DNA from: CAYFMP01 sp964344215
GTDB lineage: Bacteria; Pseudomonadota; Alphaproteobacteria; Rhodospirillales; Casp-alpha2
Assembly: GCA_964344215.1 (NCBI GenBank)
Contig: CAYFMP010000116.1
Location: 1-8,098 of the forward strand
Length of the DNA: 8,098 bases
Direction: 5' to 3'
Shown here in pieces: positions 1 to 6,712 of the stretch. The number at the start of each line of letters is the position of its first letter. The first letter of the stretch is position 1. Both the position numbers and the translations under genes were made by a program. The notes below the pieces were generated by a model that did no database searches, had not been told where the DNA came from, and was given only the letters and a program-made list of their open reading frames with translations.

Positions 1-5
1 TGATT

Positions 6-69
6 TAGAGCGGTGTAATCCGATCGGATCGAACCGTTTACCGATTCCAACCGATCGGAAGCCACTCTA
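6..69. repeat. 64-bp palindromic repeat, copy 1 (downstream end of lolA)
   Basis: This is an imperfect palindrome with ends TAGAG (6-10) and CTCTA (65-69). The inner arms are 20-33 and 45-58, each carrying CCGATCGG, and 12 of 14 positions pair across a loop of about 11 bases. Its reverse complement matches copy 2 (791-854) without gaps at 57 of 64 positions. The last three bases, read on the minus strand, are the TAG stop codon of lolA. It has no coding capacity and no T-run, so it is not a classic intrinsic terminator, although the RNA hairpin could protect the lolA mRNA end. I infer a dispersed REP/MITE-like intergenic element; the family name is unknown to me. Confidence 0.85.
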
Positions 70-735
70 GCGTCTCTCGTGGTCGTCTTCCGGCTGCTCG
101 TACTTGAAAAGCTCGGGATCCAGCGTGACGTCGAACTCGGGTCCGAGCAGGGAGACCGTGGTCACGACTCCCTGCGAATCGGTGACCGCCCATTTCCTCA
201 ACTCCAGCGGCCGGTCGCTGAAAACGAGGGTGAGATTGCCCTCGAAGACACTGTCCGCCTTGACCAGGCTGACGCGGAGAATTCCCGGACCGCGCTCGAA
301 CCCGGTCAGGATGATCTCATCGGAATCGAACGACAGATCTTCGCGAAGTATCAGCTCGGCCGGCGTCAGGCTCAGATAGACGATCGTCGCCTGTTCGAGT
401 TCGCGGTCCACGTAATTGAGGTATGTCCCGTCGGCGATCACCATCAGCGGGTTGGGGGGGCGGTAAACGATGCGCAGTCGGCCCGGCCGCCAAAAGTAAA
501 GCTGGCCTTCCGCGTAATCGCCGCCGGAAGAGACCTGCAAGAACCGCGAGCGCACCGTCTTGACCGAGTTCAAATGGGCCTCGATGCGAGCGATATCGGC
601 GTGGTCGGCAGCGCTCAGGTTAAGGGTGGCGGAAATCACCGCCGCCGCCGGCCGCGGCGCCAGAACGACGGCAGCAACGACAATACCGAGCCCGGCGACC
701 CAGGCGCGGCAACGCGGTGACTGAAGGGCGCGCAT
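67..735 (-). CDS. lolA: Outer-membrane lipoprotein carrier protein LolA
   Basis: A 222-residue protein, close to the usual LolA length of about 200-220. LolA is the periplasmic chaperone that takes lipoproteins released by LolCDE at the inner membrane and carries them to the outer membrane. Residues 1-32 form a signal peptide: basic start (RCR), hydrophobic stretch (GLGIVVAAVVLAP), then PAAA before the mature chain. The mature part shows the LolA pattern: an early RFLQ segment, then GQLYFWRPGRLRIVY followed by PPNPLMVIADG and YVDRELEQ, consistent with the half-barrel that binds acyl chains. No good Shine-Dalgarno precedes the ATG, and no better in-frame start is visible. It lies downstream of ftsK on the same strand, separated by 190 bases that hold two palindromes. 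Its TAG stop is the end of repeat copy 1. The family call is firm. Confidence 0.93.
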   Translation of the reverse strand: MRALQSPRCRAWVAGLGIVVAAVVLAPRPAAAVISATLNLSAADHADIARIEAHLNSVKTVRSRFLQVSSGGDYAEGQLYFWRPGRLRIVYRPPNPLMVIADGTYLNYVDRELEQATIVYLSLTPAELILREDLSFDSDEIILTGFERGPGILRVSLVKADSVFEGNLTLVFSDRPLELRKWAVTDSQGVVTTVSLLGPEFDVTLDPELFKYEQPEDDHERR

Positions 736-790
736 GACGCGGTTGTAACGGACACGGGCCGGACGGTAAAGCGCGGTTGGCCGAAGGACC

Positions 791-854
791 TAGAACGGCT
801 TCCGATCGGTCGGAATCGGTGAACGGTTCCAACCGATCGGATTACACCGCCCTA
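791..854. repeat. 64-bp palindromic repeat, copy 2 (upstream of lolA, inverted relative to copy 1)
   Basis: It begins TAGAACGG (791-798) and ends CCGCCCTA (847-854). The inner stem 802-815 / 827-840 pairs at 13 of 14 positions around an 11-base loop (816-826). It is the reverse complement of copy 1 at 57 of 64 positions, so the two copies bracket lolA as inverted repeats about 720 bp apart. It lies in the ftsK-lolA spacer and, if lolA is read from an ftsK transcript, would fold in the leader of lolA. It is non-coding. Confidence 0.85.
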
Positions 855-866
855 ACTCATTGAAAA

Positions 867-928
867 CAGAGCAAGTAAATCCGATCAACTTGAACCTGAA
901 CGGTTCAGTTGGATCGAATATTGCTCTA
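867..928. repeat. Diverged palindromic repeat, copy 3 (at the ftsK stop codon)
   Basis: The outer arms AGAGCAA (868-874) and TTGCTCT (921-927) pair perfectly. An inner stem with two single-base bulges runs from CGATCAACTTGAACC on the left to GGTTCAGTTGGATCG on the right around the loop TGAAC. The left half aligns with the left half of copy 1 at about 20 of 30 positions, including AGAGC, AATCCGATC and GAACC, so it looks like an older member of the same family. It starts 12 bp after copy 2. The ftsK stop (TAG on the minus strand, 926-928) is its right end. Confidence 0.75.
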
Positions 929-3328
929 GTGGCTGCCGACAAGGACCTCGCGGCGGCCAACCCGGTTGGCCGGGCTGACCACGCCTTCGCGCTCCATCTG
1001 TTCGATGATCCGGGCCGCCCGGTTGTAGCCGATCTGAAGGTGGCGCTGGATGAAACTGGTCGAGGCCTTGCCCTCGCGGGCGATGAGAGCGACGGCCTCG
1101 TCGTAGAGGGCGTCGCCGTCGCTGGCGCCGCCGCCGGGTCCCGCCTGCTCTTCTTCCTCGGTCACGTCTTCGATATAGATCGGCTCGCCTTGGGTCTTGA
1201 GGTGCTTCACCACCTGTTCGACGTCTTCGTCGGAGACAAAGGGTCCATGCACGCGGGTTATGCGGCCGCCGCCTTCCATATAGAGCATGTCGCCCTGGCC
1301 GAGCAGCTGTTCGGCGCCCTGTTCGCCCAAGATGGTGCGGCTGTCGATCTTGGAGGTCACCTGGAAGCTGACCCGGGTCGGAAAATTGGCCTTGATGGTG
1401 CCGGTGATGACGTCGACCGAGGGACGCTGGGTGGCCATGATCAGATGAATACCGGCGGCCCTCGCCATCTGCGCCAAGCGCTGAATGGTCGCTTCCACGT
1501 CCTTGCCGGCGACCAGCATCAGATCGGCCATCTCGTCGACGACGACGACAATGAACGGGAGCGACTCGGTGCTGAGCGGCTGTTCCTCGATAACCGGCTT
1601 GCCGTCATCGTCGAACCCGGTCTGCACCCGGCGCGACAGGACCTCGCCTTTCTTGCGGGCCTCGGCGACGCGGGCGTTGTAGCCGGCGATGTTGCGTACC
1701 CCCAGTTGCGACATGGCGCGATAGCGATCCTCCATCTCTCGGACCGTCCACTTCAAGGCGACGACGGCCTTCGCCGGTTCTGTGACGACGCCGGTCAACA
1801 GATGCGGAATACCCTCGTAGACGGAAAGCTCCAGCATCTTCGGGTCGATCATGATGAACTTGCACTGCTCGGGCGAGCACTCGTGGAGCAACGACAGGAT
1901 CATCGTATTCATGGCGACCGATTTACCGGACCCGGTGGTGCCGGCGATCAGCAGGTGCGGCATCCGCGACAGATCGACCGTGACCGGCGTGCCGCCGATG
2001 TCCTTGCCGAGCGCCAGCGGCAGCTTGGCCTTGGTCTTCTCGAAGGCATCCGATCCCAGAAGTTCGCGCAGGTACACCATTTCCCGATGCACGTTCGGCA
2101 GCTCGACGCCGATGACGTTGCGTCCGGGAACGACGGCGACCCGGACCGAAACGGCACTCATTGAGCGTGCGATGTCATCCGAAAGCCCGATCACTCTCGA
2201 CGTCTTGGTGCCCGGCGCCGGCTCCAGTTCGTAGAGGGTAACGACGGGGCCGGGGCGGACCTTGACGATCTCCCCCTTGACGCCGAAATCCTCAAGCACT
2301 GTGGCCAGGAAGCGCGCGTTCTGCTGAAGCGCGTCCTTGTTGAGGCGCTCCCGGCCCGGTTCGCTTACCGGCGCTTCCAGGAGTTCCAGTGGCGGCGGTT
2401 GGTATTCGGCGGTGGGAACGAGTTCGAGTTTGCCCTGGCGTGCCGCTTTCGCCTTCTTGCCGGTCTTCGGTCGAGGTTTCTTGGCTGCGACCAGGCCGGT
2501 CCGGGCCTGTCCCGCCATCTTCGCCGCCGGCCCGGTGCCGACGGCGACATGCAGGTCGATCTCCGCCACCTCGTCTTCGGCGGCCGGTTCCGATCGGTCC
2601 GTCTGGCCGAACTTGCCCGGCCAGGCCGGAACCACCCCGAAAGCCGCGCGTGTCCGTTTGGCGCCCCGGCCGAGGGCGGTGGCGGCGCGCACCGTTGCAA
2701 CGGCGCCGGCCCGCCAATCGCGCCACGTCAGGCCGAGCGCGGTGACCGCGAACACGATGGCCAGCACCGCAGCGGCGCCGGCGACATAGGCATGGTCGAA
2801 ACCGGGCATCAACAACGTTCCGCCAAGTCGGGCATAGTCGTTGCAAAGCATGCCGGCAACGCCGCCCATGGGTGCCGCCAGCGGCCAGCCGCCGGCGACC
2901 GGTAGAACGTCGAATCCTATCGCCGCGAATACCATGGCGAACAGCAGGGCGGCAACCCGGATCCAGGGATGACTGGGAACCCGTTTGCACATCACCCGCC
3001 AGCCCCACACGATCAGGGCGACGACGGGCAAGAGGCCGGCCAGCCCGAAGCCCTGCAGCATGAGATCGGCACTGAACGCGCCGGGCCGACCCAACAGGTT
3101 TCCGACCACACCGCCGCCGGAGCTGTTCAGCGACGGGTCTCCCGGCGTATAGCTCAGGATAGACGTGCCTAAGAGCACGCCGGCGACGATCAACACCACC
3201 CCAAAGATCTCGATCAGACGGCGGTAGACGAACGCCTTGAAGCCGGCCGGCAGGATGGCGCCGGCGGTTTGGGGGGTGAAGCTGCCGTCGCTTCTGGCGG
3301 CGGACGTGAACGGCAGAGCGTGTGCCAT
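926..3328 (-). CDS. ftsK: DNA translocase FtsK (membrane-anchored, septal)
   Basis: An 800-residue protein with the full FtsK layout. There are four likely membrane helices at about 39-59, 90-113, 123-145 and 178-202. A basic, low-complexity linker follows to about residue 300, much shorter than in E. coli but usual for alphaproteobacteria. The motor has Walker A GTTGSGKS at 463-470 and Walker B VVVVDEMAD with Asp598-Glu599. A C-terminal winged helix (about 738-796, containing SFIQRHLQIGYNRAARIIEQM) is the gamma domain that reads polar DNA sequences and activates XerCD. FtsK pumps the chromosome terminus through the closing septum and helps resolve dimers. I chose the ATG at 3328, with AAGAG seven bases upstream; a TTG at 3334 would sit almost on that site. 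No clear promoter was found in the 78-base gap before dapC. Its TAG stop lies in repeat copy 3. Confidence 0.96.
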   Translation of the reverse strand: MAHALPFTSAARSDGSFTPQTAGAILPAGFKAFVYRRLIEIFGVVLIVAGVLLGTSILSYTPGDPSLNSSGGGVVGNLLGRPGAFSADLMLQGFGLAGLLPVVALIVWGWRVMCKRVPSHPWIRVAALLFAMVFAAIGFDVLPVAGGWPLAAPMGGVAGMLCNDYARLGGTLLMPGFDHAYVAGAAAVLAIVFAVTALGLTWRDWRAGAVATVRAATALGRGAKRTRAAFGVVPAWPGKFGQTDRSEPAAEDEVAEIDLHVAVGTGPAAKMAGQARTGLVAAKKPRPKTGKKAKAARQGKLELVPTAEYQPPPLELLEAPVSEPGRERLNKDALQQNARFLATVLEDFGVKGEIVKVRPGPVVTLYELEPAPGTKTSRVIGLSDDIARSMSAVSVRVAVVPGRNVIGVELPNVHREMVYLRELLGSDAFEKTKAKLPLALGKDIGGTPVTVDLSRMPHLLIAGTTGSGKSVAMNTMILSLLHECSPEQCKFIMIDPKMLELSVYEGIPHLLTGVVTEPAKAVVALKWTVREMEDRYRAMSQLGVRNIAGYNARVAEARKKGEVLSRRVQTGFDDDGKPVIEEQPLSTESLPFIVVVVDEMADLMLVAGKDVEATIQRLAQMARAAGIHLIMATQRPSVDVITGTIKANFPTRVSFQVTSKIDSRTILGEQGAEQLLGQGDMLYMEGGGRITRVHGPFVSDEDVEQVVKHLKTQGEPIYIEDVTEEEEQAGPGGGASDGDALYDEAVALIAREGKASTSFIQRHLQIGYNRAARIIEQMEREGVVSPANRVGRREVLVGSH

Positions 3329-3406
3329 GCTCAAGCTCTTAAGGCATGAATGTTTACAAGACTTTAACGGCGCCCGTGAAAGTCGGATGGGAAGTAAGGG
3401 ACGAGG

Positions 3407-4597
3407 CTAAAGAACGCCTGTCAGGCGCTCCAACGCCTGGCGGGTGGAAGCGGCGTCGTCGACCAGGGCGAGGCGGATGTAGGAATCGCCGGGATTGGTT
3501 CCGGTACCGTCCGGTCTTCCGATATAGGCGCCCGGCAAGACCCGCAGCGCCGCCCGCCGCCACAGCTCGACCGCCGCCGCCTCGCCGTCGCCGACGTCGA
3601 GCCAGAGAAAAAAGCCGCCGTCGGGCCGGTAGAATCCATAGCGGCCGGCCAGCAGGGTTTCGGCAATGTTGAACTTCTCCCGATACAGCAGGCGGTTTTC
3701 CGAAACATGGTCCTCGTCACGCCACAGCGCCGCCGACGCCGCCATCGCCGGCATCGGCATCTGCGGGCCGACGTAGTTGCGAAGCCGTCTGAAGCTGCCG
3801 ATCAGGTCGGCATCGCCGGCAACGAACCCGGAACGCAGCCCGGGCGCGCTCGAGCGCTTCGAGAGCGAGTGGAAGACCAGAACGTTGGCAAACCCCTCGC
3901 CGATCGCCTGGCAGGCCTGAAGGGCGCCGGGCGGCGGCGCGTCCGAGTAGATCTCGGCATAGCATTCGTCGACGACCAAGACAAAATCGTGCGCCCGTGC
4001 CGTCTCGATGGCGCCTTTCAGAATCTCGAGATCGGCGACGGCGCCTTGCGGGTTGGCCGGCGAGCAGAAGTAGCAAAGCGCCGTCTTCGACAGGGTTTCG
4101 GCGTCGAGTTCATCGAGGTCGGGCAGGAAACCCGTTTCCGGCGTCGCCGACAGGTAGACCGGCTCGGCCCCGGACACCGCCGCCGCCCCTCCGTAGACAT
4201 GGTAGAAGGGATTCGGCATGACGACGAAAGGTCGGCCGCCGGCTTTCCGCTCGGGCACGACCAGGGCGCTGATCAGATAGAGGGCCTCGCGGGTGCCGAC
4301 GGCCGGCAGCACGTGCCGCTCCGGGTCGAGGGCGTCGTCATCGAGCTTATAGCGCCGTTTCAGCCAGTCGACCACGGCGCCGCGGAAACCCGGCGTTCCA
4401 TGGCCCGGCGGATAGCGGCCCCATAAGTGAGCGTTTTCGGCCAGCACCCGGCTGATCAGGTCGGGCGGCGTGTGTCGGGGCTCGCCGACCGACAGGGATA
4501 TCGGCTCCAAGCCGGCCGCCGGCTCGATCGGATCGAGCAGCGCCCGCAGACGGTCGAAAGGATAATCGGGAAGGCCGGCCAGGCGCGGGTTCAGCAT
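3407..4597 (-). CDS. dapC: Class I/II PLP aminotransferase, DapC-like (succinyldiaminopimelate transaminase)
   Basis: A 396-residue fold-type I, PLP-dependent aminotransferase. Visible active-site residues are ANPQG with Asn182, DECYAEIY with Asp210 and Tyr213, the PLP lysine Lys247 in HSLSKRSSAPGLRSGF, and the substrate-carboxylate Arg375 in SYIRLALV. The opening NPRLAGLPDYPFDRLRALL, SLSVGEP, VLPAVGTREALY and VMPNPFY resemble proteobacterial DapC as I remember it. DapC moves an amino group from glutamate to N-succinyl-2-amino-6-ketopimelate in lysine and meso-diaminopimelate synthesis, in the cytoplasm. An in-frame ATG at 4675 would encode the terminator hairpin and add 26 unconserved residues, so I chose the ATG at 4597. 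The Shine-Dalgarno is weak. The family is certain; the substrate is inferred, and an aspartate or aromatic aminotransferase is the alternative. Confidence 0.85.
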   Translation of the reverse strand: MLNPRLAGLPDYPFDRLRALLDPIEPAAGLEPISLSVGEPRHTPPDLISRVLAENAHLWGRYPPGHGTPGFRGAVVDWLKRRYKLDDDALDPERHVLPAVGTREALYLISALVVPERKAGGRPFVVMPNPFYHVYGGAAAVSGAEPVYLSATPETGFLPDLDELDAETLSKTALCYFCSPANPQGAVADLEILKGAIETARAHDFVLVVDECYAEIYSDAPPPGALQACQAIGEGFANVLVFHSLSKRSSAPGLRSGFVAGDADLIGSFRRLRNYVGPQMPMPAMAASAALWRDEDHVSENRLLYREKFNIAETLLAGRYGFYRPDGGFFLWLDVGDGEAAAVELWRRAALRVLPGAYIGRPDGTGTNPGDSYIRLALVDDAASTRQALERLTGVL

Positions 4598-4626
4598 GGA
4601 CGCGAGTCTATCCGCTGCGCCCCGGC

Positions 4627-4667
4627 AAAAAAAGGGGAGGCCCCGGGGAGTCTGGCTCCCCGGGGCC
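4627..4667 (-). terminator. Intrinsic terminator of the glnK-amtB operon
   Basis: A perfect 12-bp inverted repeat, GGCCCCGGGGAG (4639-4650) and CTCCCCGGGGCC (4656-4667), has a 5-base loop. On the minus strand the stem is followed by TCCCC and then seven Ts (complement of 4627-4633). It starts 27 bases after the amtB stop codon. It ends only 29 bases before the dapC start, so dapC needs readthrough or a promoter inside the 3' end of amtB. Confidence 0.88.
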
Positions 4668-4693
4668 CGAACCATCCAAGCACGTGGCCGGGC

Positions 4694-6037
4694 TCAGATA
4701 GTCTGCGACCCTCTGCCGAACTCGGGATAGGCCTCGAGCCCACATTCGGCGTTGTCGAGTCCGATGTGTTCGTCCTCTTCGCTCACCCGAACGCCGACGG
4801 TGACCTTGAGGGCCATCCAGACGACCGCGCTGGCGACGAAAACAAATGCACCGATCGAGGCGACCCCCATCAACTGGGTGACGAAGCTGGCATCCGCGTT
4901 GGAAAACGGCACCGCCAGGGTACCCCAGATGCCGGCGATGAGGTGGACCGGAATGGCGCCGACCACGTCGTCGATCTTGAGCTTATCGAGGAGCGGCACG
5001 GACACCACCACCAGGACGCCGCCGATGGCGCCGATGATAAGGGCCAAGCCGAGGCTCGGCGTATCCGGCCCGGCGGTGATCGAGACCAGGCCGGCCAGCG
5101 CCCCGTTGAGCGCCATCGTCAAGTCGACCTTCTTGTAGATCACCTGGGTCAGCGCCATCGCCGCCAGGACGCCACCGGCGGCGGCGATGTTGGTGTTGAT
5201 GTAGATGTCGGCGATGGCGGTGGCGTCGGCCGCCGTCCCCATGGCCAACTGTGATCCGCCGTTGAAGCCGAACCATCCGAGCCACAGAATGAACATGCCG
5301 AGCGTGGATAGCGGCAGATTGGCGCCGGGCAGGGGATGAACGGAGCCGTCCTTGGCGAACTTGCCTTTGCGGGCGCCGATGATCAGGGCACCGGCCAGCG
5401 CCGCCCAGCCGCCCGTCGAGTGAACGATGGTCGAGCCGGCGAAGTCGGCGAAACCGGCTTCAGCCAGCCAGCCGCCGCCCCACTGCCAGGCGCCCTGGAT
5501 CGGGTAGATGACGCCGGTCAGGACGACGGTAAAGGCGAGGAACGACCACAGTTTGACGCGCTCGGCGACGGTGCCCGATACGATCGAAGCGGTGGCCGCG
5601 ACGAACACCATCTGGAAGAACCAATCGGACGCCGAAGCGTATCCGACGGCGTCGTCGCCGACGAACTTGCCGGCGGCGGCGGCGCTGTCGTCCTGGCCCC
5701 ATAGCGCGAAGGTGCCGATGAAGCCGCCGTCGACCCCGTCATACATGACGTTGTAACCGATCAGGTAGAACATGACGCTAGCGGCCGAAAACAGGCCGAC
5801 GTTCTTCATGCACTGCATGGCCGTATTCTTGGTCCGGACCAGGCCAGCCTCGAGCATGGCAAAACCGGCCGCCATCCAGAACACCAGAAAGCCATGCATC
5901 ATGAACGACAGCGTGTTGAGAACATACTGGGTTTCGCCCGGCACTTCGGCATGTGCGGCGCCCGAGCTCAAGACCAGGGCGGCGGGGGCAACAACGGCGG
6001 CGGCCAAGGCCGGCCGCGTGAACTTAAACGATTTCAT
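4694..6037 (-). CDS. amtB: Ammonium channel AmtB
   Basis: A 447-residue Amt/Rh-family channel that conducts ammonium across the inner membrane and is blocked by unmodified GlnK when nitrogen is sufficient. Residues 1-30 form a signal peptide (MKSFKF, alanine-rich core, SSGAAHA before EVPG), as known in AmtB of other Gram-negatives. The rest is strongly hydrophobic and fits the usual 11 helices. Family hallmarks are WMAAGFAMLEAGLVRTKN, DFAGSTIVHSTGGW with pore His206, GWFGFNGGS, and IPVHLIAGIWG with pore His365. The ATG at 6037 is preceded by AGGAG seven bases upstream; the ATG at 6064 lies inside glnK and adds a nonsense-looking MRKLCRRPS, so I rejected it. The gene starts 10 bases after glnK and is followed by an intrinsic terminator. 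Confidence 0.96.
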   Translation of the reverse strand: MKSFKFTRPALAAAVVAPAALVLSSGAAHAEVPGETQYVLNTLSFMMHGFLVFWMAAGFAMLEAGLVRTKNTAMQCMKNVGLFSAASVMFYLIGYNVMYDGVDGGFIGTFALWGQDDSAAAAGKFVGDDAVGYASASDWFFQMVFVAATASIVSGTVAERVKLWSFLAFTVVLTGVIYPIQGAWQWGGGWLAEAGFADFAGSTIVHSTGGWAALAGALIIGARKGKFAKDGSVHPLPGANLPLSTLGMFILWLGWFGFNGGSQLAMGTAADATAIADIYINTNIAAAGGVLAAMALTQVIYKKVDLTMALNGALAGLVSITAGPDTPSLGLALIIGAIGGVLVVVSVPLLDKLKIDDVVGAIPVHLIAGIWGTLAVPFSNADASFVTQLMGVASIGAFVFVASAVVWMALKVTVGVRVSEEDEHIGLDNAECGLEAYPEFGRGSQTI

Positions 6038-6040
6038 CGA

Positions 6041-6053
6041 AGGTCTCCTACAA
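6041..6053 (-). promoter_or_regulatory. amtB ribosome-binding site overlapping the glnK stop codon
   Basis: On the minus strand the sequence reads TAGGAG, then seven bases, then the amtB ATG. The glnK stop TAG (6048-6050) shares its bases with the AGGAG Shine-Dalgarno. Ribosomes ending glnK would therefore sit on the amtB initiation region, which suggests coupled translation (inference). It also decides the amtB start at 6037 over the upstream ATG at 6064. Confidence 0.75.
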
Positions 6054-6386
6054 AGCTTCCGCATCGGTTTCGCCGGTCCGGATGCGGACGGCCTTGTCGA
6101 GCGAATAGACGAAAATCTTGCCGTCGCCGATCTTGCCGGTCTGGGCGGCCTTGGTTACCGCCTCGACGACGGATTCGACGATGTCTTCGGCGACGGCGAT
6201 CTCCAGCTTCACCTTGGGCAAGAAATTAACGGCATACTCGGCGCCGCGGTAAATCTCGGCCTGGCCTTTTTGGCGGCCGAATCCCTTGACCTCGCTGACG
6301 GTCATTCCTTCGACGCCGAGCGGTGTCAGCGCCTCGCGAACGTCCTCCAGCTTGAAGGGCTTGATGACAGCCATTATCAGCTTCAT
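6048..6386 (-). CDS. glnK: Nitrogen regulatory protein PII, GlnK type
   Basis: A 112-residue protein, the standard PII length. PII trimers bind ATP/ADP and 2-oxoglutarate, report nitrogen status, and in the GlnK class gate AmtB. The T-loop is intact: GFGRQKG (35-41) with Gln39, and YRGAEYAVNFLPKVK with Tyr51, the residue uridylylated by GlnD, and Lys58. The B-loop is GKIGDGK (84-90) and the C-loop is RIRTG with Arg101 and Arg103, all at the canonical positions. Leu3 instead of the Lys3 common in GlnB, together with the amtB linkage, points to GlnK (GlnJ/GlnZ in relatives). GAGGA lies about ten bases before the ATG. A sigma-54-like promoter with an adjacent IHF-like site lies upstream, suggesting induction by NtrC under nitrogen limitation. 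Confidence 0.96.
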   Translation of the reverse strand: MKLIMAVIKPFKLEDVREALTPLGVEGMTVSEVKGFGRQKGQAEIYRGAEYAVNFLPKVKLEIAVAEDIVESVVEAVTKAAQTGKIGDGKIFVYSLDKAVRIRTGETDAEAL

Positions 6387-6509
6387 CTCAGCTTCATCCT
6401 CTTTCCATTTGGCGCCACCCGTCGGCCGGGACTCGGGAATTCCTCCAGAATGGCGCCGGTTGCACGATGCGAGCGGATATTCGGGTCCGCCCCTGTTGCC
6501 GAAAGAAAA

Positions 6510-6526
6510 CTCAAGAGTCGTGCCAA
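6510..6526 (-). promoter_or_regulatory. Sigma-54-like -24/-12 promoter for glnK-amtB
   Basis: On the minus strand the sequence is TTGGCACGACTCTTGAG, against the consensus YTGGCACGrNNNTTGCW. The -24 half and the spacing are exact. In the -12 half the C of the GC pair is A and the next base is G, which is an important deviation. The predicted start is near 6499, giving a leader of about 113 bases before glnK. A consensus IHF site lies just upstream. I could not find a clear NtrC dyad (TGCAC-like) farther up. Confidence 0.6.
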
Positions 6527-6554
6527 CTCTGGCCGATCTGAATTAGACTTTTAA

Positions 6555-6567
6555 TATCAAACACTTA
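6555..6567. promoter_or_regulatory. IHF-like binding site upstream of the glnK promoter
   Basis: TATCAAACACTTA matches the IHF consensus WATCAANNNNTTR at every fixed position. Its centre is about 62 bases upstream of the predicted glnK start, between the -24 element and the upstream AT-rich patch, where IHF usually bends DNA to bring an enhancer-bound activator onto sigma-54 polymerase. The consensus is short, so a chance match is possible. Confidence 0.5.
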
Positions 6568-6586
6568 CCGCGTGACCAGCAGGAGA

Positions 6587-6615
6587 TTTCGAAGCCGGAA
6601 CGAAAAAGATATGAT
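6587..6615 (+). promoter_or_regulatory. Possible sigma-70 promoter for the hydroxylase gene
   Basis: TATGAT (6610-6615) matches TATAAT at five of six positions, with TTTCGA (6587-6592) 17 bases upstream matching TTGACA at only three of six. It faces the plus-strand gene at 6713 and would give a leader of about 90 bases. AT-rich DNA here makes chance -10 matches likely, so this is tentative. Confidence 0.25.
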
Positions 6616-6656
6616 TAAAAATTATGCAGAATTTAATATATGACTAATTATTAGCC
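6603..6656. other. AT-rich patch in the glnK-hydroxylase divergent spacer
   Basis: These 54 bases have about 18% G+C inside a window that is otherwise roughly 60-65% G+C. It contains the 11-base palindrome CTAATTATTAG (6644-6654) and several TAATAT-like stretches. It lies about 105-155 bases upstream of the predicted glnK start, where an activator site would be expected, and directly before the hydroxylase gene. It holds no open reading frame. It may be a promoter or protein-binding region for either gene. Confidence 0.5.
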
Positions 6657-6712
6657 ACAAAAGGCGGATCATCGGGCTGGACTTGATCGGCCGGAAGCCG
6701 GATTCTAAGGCT

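Noticed and set aside
1..69. Repeat copy 1 as an intrinsic terminator for lolA
   Set aside because: The hairpin is plausible but no T-run follows it on the minus strand, so I list it only as a repeat.
860..2164. A 434-codon open frame on the plus strand, antisense to ftsK
   Set aside because: It lies almost wholly opposite the conserved FtsK motor domain, has no recognisable domain, and long antisense frames are expected in GC-rich genes. It also begins inside repeat copy 3.
2590..2597. CCGATCGG within ftsK as another repeat copy
   Set aside because: Only the octamer matches; there is no second arm and no TAGAG end, and it lies in the coding linker, so it is probably chance.
3707..4426. A 239-codon open frame on the plus strand opposite dapC
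   Set aside because: No domain is recognisable, composition is Arg/Gly/Asp-rich, and the opposite strand carries a complete aminotransferase active site.
4598..4675. N-terminal extension of dapC from the ATG at 4675
   Set aside because: These codons would be the terminator hairpin and T-run, and the 26 residues do not resemble the start of the family; the ATG at 4597 gives the expected N-terminus.
6451..6464. Plus-strand TGGC followed by TTGCA as a sigma-54 promoter for the hydroxylase gene
   Set aside because: The spacing between the two halves is two bases too short for a -24/-12 promoter.
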